From contig NZ_LMJT01000005.1 of assembly GCF_001429395.1 (NCBI RefSeq), positions 213,501 to 277,500 of the forward strand: 64,000 bases of DNA. The letters are read 5' to 3'. Origin of the DNA: Allobosea sp. Root381. GTDB taxonomy: Bacteria; Pseudomonadota; Alphaproteobacteria; Rhizobiales; Beijerinckiaceae. Made by a program: the position numbers and the translations under genes. A model generated the notes under the pieces. That model did not search any database. It saw nothing but the letters and a program-made list of their open reading frames with translations, and was not told where the DNA came from. Of this stretch, positions 43,503-51,208 are shown piece after piece; position 1 is the first letter of the stretch, and every line of letters starts with the position of its first letter.

Positions 43503-44520
43503 CCGCCGCCTCGTCCTGGCGGGTCTCGGCGCGACAATCCTCGCCCCGCCTATCGCCCGCGCCGCGACGGTCAGGGACGGCGCCGGCCGCGAGATCGCGA
43601 TTCCGGCGAAGGTCGAGCGCATCTTTCCCGCCGGCCCGCCCGCCGCGATCCAGCTCTATACGCTTGCGCCCGACCTGCTTCTCGGCTGGCCGCGCCCAAA
43701 CCGTGCCGAGGAGCGCGAATTCCTGCTGCCGGGCATCGGCGACAGGCCCGAGCTCGGCCGCATCACGGGCCGCGGCAACAGCGCCAATCTCGAGGCGGTG
43801 CTGCAATGGAAGCCCGACCTCATCGTCGATGCCGGCTCGACGGGGCGCACCTATGTCGAGCTGGCCGAACGCGTGCAGGGCCAGACCGGCATTCCCTACG
43901 CCCTGCTCGACGGCCGCTTCAGTGCAATCCCCGAGAGCTACCGCATCCTCGGCCGGCTGACCGGCCGCGTCGAGCGGGCCGAGGCGCTGGCCGGCTGGTG
44001 CGAGACAGCGATGGCGACGATCCGCGGCCGCATCGCCGCCATCCCGCCGGAGAAGCGCCCTTCGGTCTATTATGCCCGCGGCCCGCGCGGCCTCGAAACC
44101 GGGCTCGGCGGCTCGATCAATGTCGAGACGCTGTCCTTCCTCGGTGCCCGCAACGTCGCCGACCAGCCCGGCAGCGGGCTGGCTCAGGTCTCCCTCGAGC
44201 AGGTGCTCGCCTGGAATCCCGAGGTGATCGTCACCATCGACCTCGCCTTCGCCGAGACGGTCCGCAGCGACCCCGGCTGGGCCGGCGTCAGGGCGGTGCA
44301 GGCCGGCCGCGTCCATCTCTCACCGAAACTGCCCTTCGGCTGGGTCGACTTCCCGCCCTCGGTCAACCGCATGATCGGGCTGTGGTGGCTCGCGAAGCTA
44401 CTCTACCCCGCAGCCTTCCCCGAGGATATCCGCGCCCTCGCCCGCGAGTTCCACACGCTGTTCTACCAGGTTACGCCGAGCGAAGAGCAGCTCGACCGCA
44501 TTCTGGCGGGGCGGAACTGA
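43489..44520 (+). CDS. BtuF/FecB-type binding protein, probably molybdate/tungstate (MolA-like) or metal chelate
   Basis: 343 residues. A short Tat-like leader (PRPDRRLVLAGLGATILAPP) precedes a class III binding fold with a rigid helix linker: TVRDGAGREIAIPAKVERIF, QWKPDLIVDAGS, and VLAWNPEVIVTIDL. Relatives bind siderophores, cobalamin or, in the Haemophilus MolA type, molybdate and tungstate. Its place among tup and ModA-like genes favours an oxyanion; that is inference. It overlaps the TrmO-like gene by 14 bp, so it is translationally coupled. Confidence 0.85.
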   Translation: MPRPDRRLVLAGLGATILAPPIARAATVRDGAGREIAIPAKVERIFPAGPPAAIQLYTLAPDLLLGWPRPNRAEEREFLLPGIGDRPELGRITGRGNSANLEAVLQWKPDLIVDAGSTGRTYVELAERVQGQTGIPYALLDGRFSAIPESYRILGRLTGRVERAEALAGWCETAMATIRGRIAAIPPEKRPSVYYARGPRGLETGLGGSINVETLSFLGARNVADQPGSGLAQVSLEQVLAWNPEVIVTIDLAFAETVRSDPGWAGVRAVQAGRVHLSPKLPFGWVDFPPSVNRMIGLWWLAKLLYPAAFPEDIRALAREFHTLFYQVTPSEEQLDRILAGRN

Positions 44521-44540
44521 CCCATGGCTCGATCGGACGC

Positions 44541-44624
44541 ACACCGTCATTGCGAGCGTAGCGAAGCAATCCAGGGGGCCGCCCCAGACGCTGGATTGCT
44601 TCGCTACGCTCGCAATGACGGTGT
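44541..44624. repeat. 34-bp perfect inverted repeat (REP-type palindrome)
   Basis: The arms 44541-44574 and 44591-44624 are exact reverse complements, with a 16-nt loop. Each arm contains CGTCATTGCGAGCG and GAAGCAATCCAG, a palindrome family widespread in Rhizobiales. A diverged copy lies at 48689-48790. It is positioned 20 bp after the binding-protein stop and 24 bp before the permease start. Confidence 0.95.
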
Positions 44625-44648
44625 GGTTGCCGATCCGTCCTGACACTC

Positions 44649-45662
44649 ATGCGACCATCCTCGATCACCGGTAACGCCATCGCGGTCGGCCTGCTCGCCA
44701 TCGCCGTCCTGCTCGCTTTCGGGCTCGGGCGTTTTCCGATCGGCCCGGCAGAGCTCGGCCGCCTGCTCTGGTCCGCGCTGAGCGGTGAGCCTTCCGGCCT
44801 GCCCGCGCAGGTGGAAACCGTGATCTGGAACATCCGCGGGCCGCGCGTGCTTGCCGCTCTGCTCTGCGGCGCGGCGCTTGCCATCGCCGGTACGGCTTTT
44901 CAGGGCCTGTTCCGCAACCCACTGGTCTCGCCGGACATCCTTGGTGCCTCCTCCGGCGCGGCACTCGGCGCCGTGCTCGGCATCTATCTCTCGCTCGGCC
45001 TCTTCGCGATCCAGCTCGCCGCCTTCATCGGCGGGCTGGTCGCAGTCGGCGCCGTCTATGCCGTCGGCTCGGCGATCCGGCGCGGCGACCCGGTCCTCGT
45101 GCTGGTGCTGACGGGTGTCGTCGTCGGTTCGCTGCTGGGCGCCGGAATCGGCCTCGTGAAATACTGGGCCGATCCCTACAACCAGCTCCCCGCCATGACC
45201 TTCTGGCTGCTCGGCAGCCTCGCCGGCACCGCGAAGACCGACCTCCTGCCGCTGCTCGGCCCGGTGCTGATCGGCTGCGCCGTGCTGGTCGCTTTGCGCT
45301 GGCGCATGAACGCGATGTCGCTGCCGGAGGAGGAAGCGCGCGCGCTCGGCCTGCGCACCGGCCCCTTGCGCCTCGCCATCGTCGTCGCCGCGACGCTGGT
45401 GACCGCGGCGAGCGTCGCCGCCGCGGGCATCATCGGCTGGGTCGGGCTCGTCGTGCCGCATCTCGCCCGCTTCCTCGTCGGCCCCGATTTCGGCCGGCTG
45501 CTGCCGACTGCGGCGATCCTCGGCGGCGGCTATCTGCTCGTCATCGACACGCTGGCGCGCACGGCCGGCCCTGTCGAGACTCCGCTCGGCATCCTCACCG
45601 CGGTGATCGGCACGCCGTTCTTCATCTGGCTCCTGGCTTCCTCGCGCGGGGGCTGGTCGTGA
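44649..45662 (+). CDS. FecCD/BtuC-type ABC permease
   Basis: 337 residues with about ten helices, the FecCD family. Signatures include PRVLAALLCGAALAIAGTAF, then QGLFRNPLVSPDILGASSGA, and GWVGLVVPHLARFLVGPDF near the C-terminus. It forms the homodimeric channel of a BtuCD-like importer with the 43.5-kb binding protein and the following ATPase. The start ATG lacks a strong ribosome site and lies close behind the hairpin. The stop overlaps the ATPase GTG by 4 bp. Confidence 0.93.
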   Translation: MRPSSITGNAIAVGLLAIAVLLAFGLGRFPIGPAELGRLLWSALSGEPSGLPAQVETVIWNIRGPRVLAALLCGAALAIAGTAFQGLFRNPLVSPDILGASSGAALGAVLGIYLSLGLFAIQLAAFIGGLVAVGAVYAVGSAIRRGDPVLVLVLTGVVVGSLLGAGIGLVKYWADPYNQLPAMTFWLLGSLAGTAKTDLLPLLGPVLIGCAVLVALRWRMNAMSLPEEEARALGLRTGPLRLAIVVAATLVTAASVAAAGIIGWVGLVVPHLARFLVGPDFGRLLPTAAILGGGYLLVIDTLARTAGPVETPLGILTAVIGTPFFIWLLASSRGGWS

Positions 45663-46423
45663 GCCTTGCGGCCAATGCCCTCGCCTATGGCTACCGCGAG
45701 CGCGAGATCGGCAGCGACATCGCGCTTTCTCTCGCCCGCGGCGAGGTGCTCGCTCTGCTCGGCCCGAACGGCAGCGGCAAGACCACCCTGCTCAAGACGC
45801 TGCTCGGCCTGTTGCCGCCGAAAGGCGGGTCGCTCACGCTCGACGGGCGGCCGCTCTCCGAGCTCTCGCCGCCGGAACGGGCGCGGGCGCTCGGCTATGT
45901 GCCGCAGGCCCATGCCGGCACCTTCGCCTTCACGGTGCTCTCGGTCGTGTTGATGGGCCGCAGCGCCCATGCCGGGCTCTTCGCCGCCCCCTCCGCCCGC
46001 GATCGCGCGATCGCTCACGCCATGCTGGAACGATTGGGCATCGAACGCCTGGCGGAGCGGCCCTATACGCTGATCTCGGGCGGCGAGCGCCAGCTCGCCC
46101 TGATCGCCCGCGCGCTGGCGCAGGAGCCGGCCTATGTCGTCCTCGACGAGCCGACCGCGAGCCTGGACTTCGGCAATCAGGGCCGGGTGATGAGCGAGAT
46201 CCGGCGCCTCGCGGCGGAAGGCCTCGGCGCGCTCTTCACCACGCACGACCCGAACCAGGCCCTGCGCCACGCCGACCGCGTCATGATGATCCGCGACGGA
46301 CAGGCGCTCGCGAGCGGCAAAGCGGCGGAACTGCTCACGCCGGAGCGGCTGCGACAGCTCTATGGCGTGCCGGTCGAGACCGTAACGGATGGCGACGGGC
46401 GGGTGGCGTTCCTGCCGGGCTAA
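45659..46423 (+). CDS. FecE/BtuD-type ABC ATPase
   Basis: 254 residues: Walker A GPNGSGKTTLLKTLLG, Q-loop LGYVPQAHAG, signature LISGGERQLALIAR, Walker B YVVLDEPTASLD and switch TTHDPNQALRHAD. It powers the FecCD-type permease; the start is GTG overlapping the permease stop (GTGA). The set binding protein, permease, ATPase is complete and uninterrupted apart from the REP hairpin. It ends 5 bp before the convergent 173-residue gene. Confidence 0.93.
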   Translation: MSLAANALAYGYREREIGSDIALSLARGEVLALLGPNGSGKTTLLKTLLGLLPPKGGSLTLDGRPLSELSPPERARALGYVPQAHAGTFAFTVLSVVLMGRSAHAGLFAAPSARDRAIAHAMLERLGIERLAERPYTLISGGERQLALIARALAQEPAYVVLDEPTASLDFGNQGRVMSEIRRLAAEGLGALFTTHDPNQALRHADRVMMIRDGQALASGKAAELLTPERLRQLYGVPVETVTDGDGRVAFLPG

Positions 46424-46428
46424 GCGGC

Positions 46429-46950
46429 CTATCGGCAGAAATCGGCGCAGCCGGCTTCCCATAACGGCGCATCGCCGCGCAGGGCCGGCACCGAGGGACG
46501 CGGCTTGCGGCCGGGCAGGTCGGCCGGCGTCGGCGCGACGAGCTCCCACCAGCCATGGGCGCATTGCGAGCGGAAGGCCATCTGCTCGGCGATCGAGGTC
46601 CCTTCCCGCGCCAGCGCCGCGTCGAGCGCCTCGGCCCCGGCGGCGACGCGCCCATCATTGGGGTCACTGGGCTCGTTTGCATAATCGTGGAAGGCCTCGG
46701 TGAAGACCTCCATCTCGCGCGCGATATGCGGCCAGTCGGAGCGCCCGAGATTCCAGGCGTCCATCCATTCGGTCACGACCGTCTCGACGGCCTCGGCCTT
46801 CGGCTTGTCCTTCACCTTGCGCGCCGTGGTCAGCATATGGCGCATCAGCTCGGCGCGGGCATGGAGGCGCCGCGCCTCGATCGCGGCCTCGCGCATGCGG
46901 GCGATGGCGGCCGAAGCCTCCTGCTGCAGCGCATCGACGAAATGGGGCAT
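46429..46950 (-). CDS. Hypothetical protein at the end of the sugar ABC operon
   Basis: 173 residues, cytoplasmic, mainly helical in the first 100 residues (AAIARMREAAIEARRLHARA). Conserved-looking aromatic spots follow (TEWMDAWNLGRSDWPHIARE, SQCAHGWWELVAP). Three cysteines are near the C-terminus. It lies 11 bp after the nucleoside hydrolase on the same strand, so it is probably cotranscribed. I do not recognise the family. Confidence 0.65.
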   Translation of the reverse strand: MPHFVDALQQEASAAIARMREAAIEARRLHARAELMRHMLTTARKVKDKPKAEAVETVVTEWMDAWNLGRSDWPHIAREMEVFTEAFHDYANEPSDPNDGRVAAGAEALDAALAREGTSIAEQMAFRSQCAHGWWELVAPTPADLPGRKPRPSVPALRGDAPLWEAGCADFCR

Positions 46951-46961
46951 GGCGGTCTCCG

Positions 46962-47891
46962 TCAGGGCAATGTCGCGAGGCGGGCGATCATGCGCTCGAA
47001 CAGCTCATGGGCCTCGACGGTCGCGACGACATGGGCGTTGGGCTCGCGCTTGAGGCGGCCGTTCCAGTCGATGGTGGTGCGGCCGCGCAGCGGCCCGTCG
47101 CCGGTCTCGACCGCGACGAAGCAATCGCGACCCGCGAACAGCTCCGGCCAGAGCAGGAAGGCGATGACGCAAGGGTCGTGCATCGGGTGGCCGGCCGTAC
47201 CGAGGCCGCCGGGGCGCGGGCGCGTCAGCATGCCGTGGATCGCCTTGCCGACCGCATTGCCGAGCAGGCCGATGCGCTCGATCTGCTCATGGCTGGCGAT
47301 CGCCTGCAGCGTCACGCCGAGGCCGAACATCGTGATCGGGCAGCCAGCGCCGAAGACCACGGCCGCGGCATGCGGATCGACATGCATGTTGAACTCGGCC
47401 GCCGGCGTCATGTTGCCGAGCCCGATCGCCCCGCCCATCAGCACGATCCGCTTGACCTTGGGCAGGATGTCCGGCGCCAGCCGGAAAGCCAGCGCGAGAT
47501 TGGTCAAAGGCCCGAGCGGGCAGAGCGTGATCGAGCCCTCGGGGGCAGCGCGGCAGATCGCGATGATCGCCTCGACTGCATGGCCTGCCTCGGCCACGCT
47601 CGCGGGCGGCGGCAGGCCGGCACCGGCGAGCCCGTCCGGCCCGCAGACGAATTCGGCAGTCTCCAGCGCGACGATGAGCGGCACCTCCGCCCCTCGATAG
47701 ACGGGCACGGAAGCCGCGCCGCCAAGATCGCGGATGCGCAGTGCATTCGCGGTGGTCTGCGCCACCGGGACATTGCCCGGGACCGTGGTGATGGCACGCA
47801 GCTCGAGCTCGTCGCGACTGGCGAAGGCGAGCAGCAGCGCCACCGCATCGTCCTGCCCCGGATCGGTATCGATGATGATCGGCTCAGGCAT
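46962..47891 (-). CDS. Inosine-uridine preferring nucleoside hydrolase
   Basis: 309 residues. The calcium-binding signature IIIDTDPGQDDAVALLLA is at residues 5-22, and GPLTNLALAF, MGGAIGLGNMTPAAEFNMHVDP and the catalytic region with HPMHDPCVIAFLL are all present. It cleaves ribonucleosides to base and ribose in the cytoplasm. It lies 4 bp after the ABC ATPase gene on the minus strand, suggesting that the importer brings in a nucleoside or a ribose-like sugar. Length is standard. Confidence 0.93.
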   Translation of the reverse strand: MPEPIIIDTDPGQDDAVALLLAFASRDELELRAITTVPGNVPVAQTTANALRIRDLGGAASVPVYRGAEVPLIVALETAEFVCGPDGLAGAGLPPPASVAEAGHAVEAIIAICRAAPEGSITLCPLGPLTNLALAFRLAPDILPKVKRIVLMGGAIGLGNMTPAAEFNMHVDPHAAAVVFGAGCPITMFGLGVTLQAIASHEQIERIGLLGNAVGKAIHGMLTRPRPGGLGTAGHPMHDPCVIAFLLWPELFAGRDCFVAVETGDGPLRGRTTIDWNGRLKREPNAHVVATVEAHELFERMIARLATLP

Positions 47892-47895
47892 CGGC

Positions 47896-48660
47896 TCAAG
47901 CCGCCTTGGCGTTGCCGGCCATGATCATATGCGCGAGGTCGTCGGCCGAGAGGTCGCCCAGCGGCTGGTCGACATATTTTCGGCCAGCACCCATGATCAC
48001 GACACGGTCGGCCAGCGCCACCACGTCGCGCATGTTGTGGCTGATCAGGATCACGGTGCGCCCATCGCTCTTCAACTTGCGGATCAGCTCGAGCACCAGC
48101 GCGCTTTCCTTGACGCCGAGCGCCGCCGTCGGCTCGTCCATGATGATGACCTCGGCGTTCCAGCGAAGGGCCCGCGAGATCGCCACCGCCTGGCGCTGGC
48201 CGCCGGAGAGGCGCTCCACGGGGCGCGTCATGTCGGTGACCGCGGCAGAGAGCTGCGACAGGTAGCGCTGCGATTCCGCGATCATCCTTTTCTTGTCGAG
48301 CACGCGCAGGAACGGCAGCAGGAAGGGCCTGGTCAGCTCCGAGCCCATGAACACGTTCTGGGCGATCGAGAGCCGCGGGGCAAGCGCGAGGTCCTGGTAG
48401 ATCGTCGCGACGCCATGGTCGAGCGCGTCATGCGGGGAAGCGAACGAGACCGGCTTGCCGCGCATGCTGATCGATCCGGCGCTCGGCTCCTCGGCCCCGG
48501 AGACGACCTTGATCAGGCTCGACTTGCCGGCGCCGTTGTCGCCGCAGATCGCCACGACCTCGCCCGGAAAGATGTCGAGATCGACCTCGCGCACCGCCAC
48601 GACCGGGCCGTAGCTCTTGCCGATGCCGCGCAGCGAAAGAAGGGGGATGGGAGTGGTCAT
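47896..48660 (-). CDS. Sugar ABC transporter ATPase, single-domain (FrcA-like)
   Basis: 254 residues, one ABC domain only: Walker A GDNGAGKSSLIKVVSG, signature RLSGGQRQAVAI, Walker B EVIIMDEPTAALG and SHNMRDVVALAD. RbsA-type ATPases have two domains (about 500 residues), whereas FrcA of Sinorhizobium fructose uptake has one, like this protein. The ATG at 48660 is preferred over an upstream in-frame codon at 48696, which lies in the REP element. It is preceded by the hairpin that separates it from the binding-protein gene. Confidence 0.92.
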   Translation of the reverse strand: MTTPIPLLSLRGIGKSYGPVVAVREVDLDIFPGEVVAICGDNGAGKSSLIKVVSGAEEPSAGSISMRGKPVSFASPHDALDHGVATIYQDLALAPRLSIAQNVFMGSELTRPFLLPFLRVLDKKRMIAESQRYLSQLSAAVTDMTRPVERLSGGQRQAVAISRALRWNAEVIIMDEPTAALGVKESALVLELIRKLKSDGRTVILISHNMRDVVALADRVVIMGAGRKYVDQPLGDLSADDLAHMIMAGNAKAA

Positions 48661-48688
48661 GGTCGATCTGCCTGCATGTTCACGCAAA

Positions 48689-48790
48689 GCCGTCATTGCG
48701 AGCGCAGCGAAGCAATCCAGGGGGCGAGGCGGAACGTTCAGCCCCGCGGCTCCTGGATTGCTTCGTCACTTCGCCCCTCGCAATGACGGC
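48689..48790. repeat. Diverged REP-type palindrome between binding protein and ATPase genes
   Basis: The arms 48689-48720 (GCCGTCATTGCGAGCGCAGC...) and 48753-48790 are inverted copies of the family at 44541-44624, with a small insertion in the right arm and an inner GGGGC/GCCCC stem. It lies directly 3' of the binding-protein gene (minus strand) and upstream of the ATPase. Confidence 0.9.
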
Positions 48791-48798
48791 ATGCGCCG

Positions 48799-49743
48799 TC
48801 ACTTTTTCAGGAACTGCTGGACGTTGTTCTGGTCGACCAGCACGGCTTCGGTGAAGAGATAGGGGCCGGTGGTGACGCTCTCCTTCGGCTTCTTCTCCAC
48901 GACGATGGCCTGCACCGCGTCGATCGCCTGCTGGCCCATCTCCTCGAACGGGATTGCGACTGTGGCCATCAGGGTCGAGCTTGGATCGGCGATGCGCTCA
49001 TAGCTCTCCTTGCCGCCATCGACCGAGACCAGCGGAATCTGGCCCTTCTTGATCCCTTGGGCCTGCAGCAGGTCGTCGATGATGTAGGCCTGGCCGTCGA
49101 AGGAGGCCCAGATGCCGTTGATCTTGCCCTGGTTCTGCAGCAGCAGCGCCTGCATGCCGGCGCGGACGTCGTCGCGCCAGCTCTGGGTGCGGGCCATCGA
49201 GAACTTACCGAGCTCCTTCACCGCCTGGTTTTCCGCGAGCACGGCATCGAGGATGCGGCCGCGAATGCGCGAGGCAACGTTGAGGTCGAAGCGGGCGCTG
49301 ACGATGTTGCCCTGGTAGCCGAGCTGGCCGAGCAGGTAGAGCGCCGCATCGGCGCCGACCTTGTATTCGTTGCTCTGGATGTCGAACAGCGCATGCTGGC
49401 TCGCACCGGACTGCACCGTGATCACCGGGATCTTCGCATCCTTCGCCGCCTTGAACTGCGCATCGGCCTCGACCGGCTTGCCCATGGCGATGATGATGGC
49501 GTCGACCTTCTTGGCGATCAGCGCGTCGAACTGCTCGGCATGCTTCGGCAGCGCACCTTCCGAGTTCAGCAGCGTCACGCCCCAGCCCTTCGCCTTGGCC
49601 GCGGCCGCCGCGGCGTTGGCAACGCGCGCATGCGTCTCCGAGGAGAACTGGAAGCCGATGATGCCGACCTCGAAGGCCTGTGCCGACTGGCCGAACGCGA
49701 CCAGCGCTGCAGCTGCCACCAGCATCTTCCTGAACCCGAACAT
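48799..49743 (-). CDS. Periplasmic sugar-binding protein (ribose/FrcB type)
   Basis: 314 residues. The signal peptide ends at SAQA-FE (residue 22). It is a periplasmic-binding/LacI-like fold (Peripla_BP_4): VGIIGFQFSSETHARVANAA, FDALIAKKVDAIIIAMG, PVITVQSGASQHALFDI and PLVSVDGGKESYERI. It delivers a pentose, hexose or related compound to the permease. It is encoded between the permease (upstream) and a REP hairpin, an arrangement that often raises binding-protein expression. Confidence 0.92.
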   Translation of the reverse strand: MFGFRKMLVAAAALVAFGQSAQAFEVGIIGFQFSSETHARVANAAAAAAKAKGWGVTLLNSEGALPKHAEQFDALIAKKVDAIIIAMGKPVEADAQFKAAKDAKIPVITVQSGASQHALFDIQSNEYKVGADAALYLLGQLGYQGNIVSARFDLNVASRIRGRILDAVLAENQAVKELGKFSMARTQSWRDDVRAGMQALLLQNQGKINGIWASFDGQAYIIDDLLQAQGIKKGQIPLVSVDGGKESYERIADPSSTLMATVAIPFEEMGQQAIDAVQAIVVEKKPKESVTTGPYLFTEAVLVDQNNVQQFLKK

Positions 49744-49789
49744 GATGACCTCTCCCCTCGCCTTTGACCGCTTGAACTGAAATTACGGG

Positions 49790-50746
49790 TCAGACCTTGA
49801 ATGCCGCCTTCTTCATCGCGCTGGCCGAGAAGGCGACCGAGCCGATGATGATGACGCCGAGAACGATGTCCTGGATGTAATAGGGCGCGCCCAGCAGCAC
49901 CAAGCCGTTGCCGAGCACCTTCAGCACCAGCGCCGCGAAGACCGTGCCCGGGATGTTGGGCTTGCCGGGCTCGAACATCGTCATGCCGAGCAGCACGGCC
50001 GCGATCGCATAAAGCAGGTAGTCGCCGGCCATGTTCGGCGCCGCCGAGGACAAATTGGCGGCGAGCAGCATCGCCATGCCGCCGGCGAAGACCCCGGCCA
50101 GCAGCAGCCCGATCCGCTTCATCCGCGTGGTCGCGATGCCGGCGAGCCGCGCCGCCTCGTCGGCCTCGCCGGTCGCGACCATATGCGCGCCGGTGCGGGT
50201 CCATTTGACCAGGCCCCAGGCGAACAGCGTCGCACCCGCCATCCAGAGCACCAGATTGGGAACGCCGAAGGTGTAGCCGCGCGCCAGACTGGTGAAGCCG
50301 ACCGGCCAGCGGCCGACGAAGGCAACGCCTTGCGTGATCATGAAGGCGAGGCCCTTGGCGATCGCCGCCGTGCCCAGCGTCATGATCAGCGATGGGATGC
50401 GCAGCACCGTGACGCCGTAGCCGTTGAACGAGCCCAGCACGATGCCGACGCCGAAGGCCGCCGCGACAGCCACTCCCGGCGGATATTGCGCATGCACCAT
50501 CCAGCCGCAGACCACCGCTGCCAGGCTCGCAACCTCCGCGATCGAGAGGTCGAGCTCGGCAACCGTGAAGGCGAGCGCGAAGCCGAGCGCCAGGATGGCG
50601 AGGAAGCTCGTATCCTTCAGCACGTTGATGATGTTCATCGTGCTGGCAAAATTCGGCGCGAAGATCAGGAAGAAGACGATCATCGCCAGCCCGGCGATCG
50701 CCGTACCGTAGCGCCCGATCACCTCGCGCATGTCGATGCGGCCCAT
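49790..50746 (-). CDS. Sugar ABC transporter permease (RbsC/FrcC type)
   Basis: 318 residues with about ten helices and the BPD_transp_2 pattern: NVLKDTSFLAILALGFALAFTVAELDLSIAEVASLAAV (the hallmark GG-x-DLS loop appears here as AELDLS), then RIPSLIMTLGTAAIAKGLAF. It works as a homodimer with the single-domain ATPase. The gene lies 5 bp after the decayed dehydrogenase and 46 bp before the binding-protein gene. Confidence 0.92.
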   Translation of the reverse strand: MGRIDMREVIGRYGTAIAGLAMIVFFLIFAPNFASTMNIINVLKDTSFLAILALGFALAFTVAELDLSIAEVASLAAVVCGWMVHAQYPPGVAVAAAFGVGIVLGSFNGYGVTVLRIPSLIMTLGTAAIAKGLAFMITQGVAFVGRWPVGFTSLARGYTFGVPNLVLWMAGATLFAWGLVKWTRTGAHMVATGEADEAARLAGIATTRMKRIGLLLAGVFAGGMAMLLAANLSSAAPNMAGDYLLYAIAAVLLGMTMFEPGKPNIPGTVFAALVLKVLGNGLVLLGAPYYIQDIVLGVIIIGSVAFSASAMKKAAFKV

Positions 50747-50751
50747 GCGCC

Positions 50752-51208
50752 TCAGGCTCCCTTCGCGATGGTCGAGAGCGGCGACAGGATCTCGATGCAG
50801 CCGGTGATCGGGATCAGCGCTCCGGTGACGAAGGCCGCACCGGGCGAGAGCAGGAAGGCGATCACGGCAGCGACATCCTCAGGTTTTCCCAAGCGGCCGA
50901 GCGGAATGCGCAGCGCGGCGCCCTCAACCAGCGCATCGAACTGCGCGGCGAAGCCGTCGCGTACCATTGGCGTATCGATGATGCCCGGCGCAACCGCATT
51001 CACGCGGATCGATGGACGATCGCGCCGCCCTCGCCCTGAGCGATCATCTGGCGCGCCGCCGCCTTCGAGGCGCGGAACACGGCGGAGAGGTTGAGGTCGA
51101 CGAACTTGTCCCACTCGTCGTCCGCCCATTCGACCATCGGCACGGGCCGCGAGGCGCCCGTCACCCATGAGACGGGCCGTAGCTGATCTTGGGTGCGGGG
51201 GCAGTCAT
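50752..51208 (-). pseudogene. Decayed short-chain dehydrogenase/reductase
   Basis: On the minus strand an ATG at 51208 overlaps the kinase stop (ATGA) and reads 15 codons (MTAPAPKISYGPSHG) to a stop. A shifted frame then gives VTGAS, the start of the NAD-binding motif, joined directly to EWDKFVDLNLSAVFRASKAAARQM and GGAIV. A third frame gives SIRVNAVAPGIIDTPMVR and a normal SDR C-terminus to 50752. The TGxxxGIG remainder and the catalytic Ser-Tyr-Lys region are missing. A family member is about 250 residues; at least two deletions and frameshifts explain this one. Confidence 0.9.
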
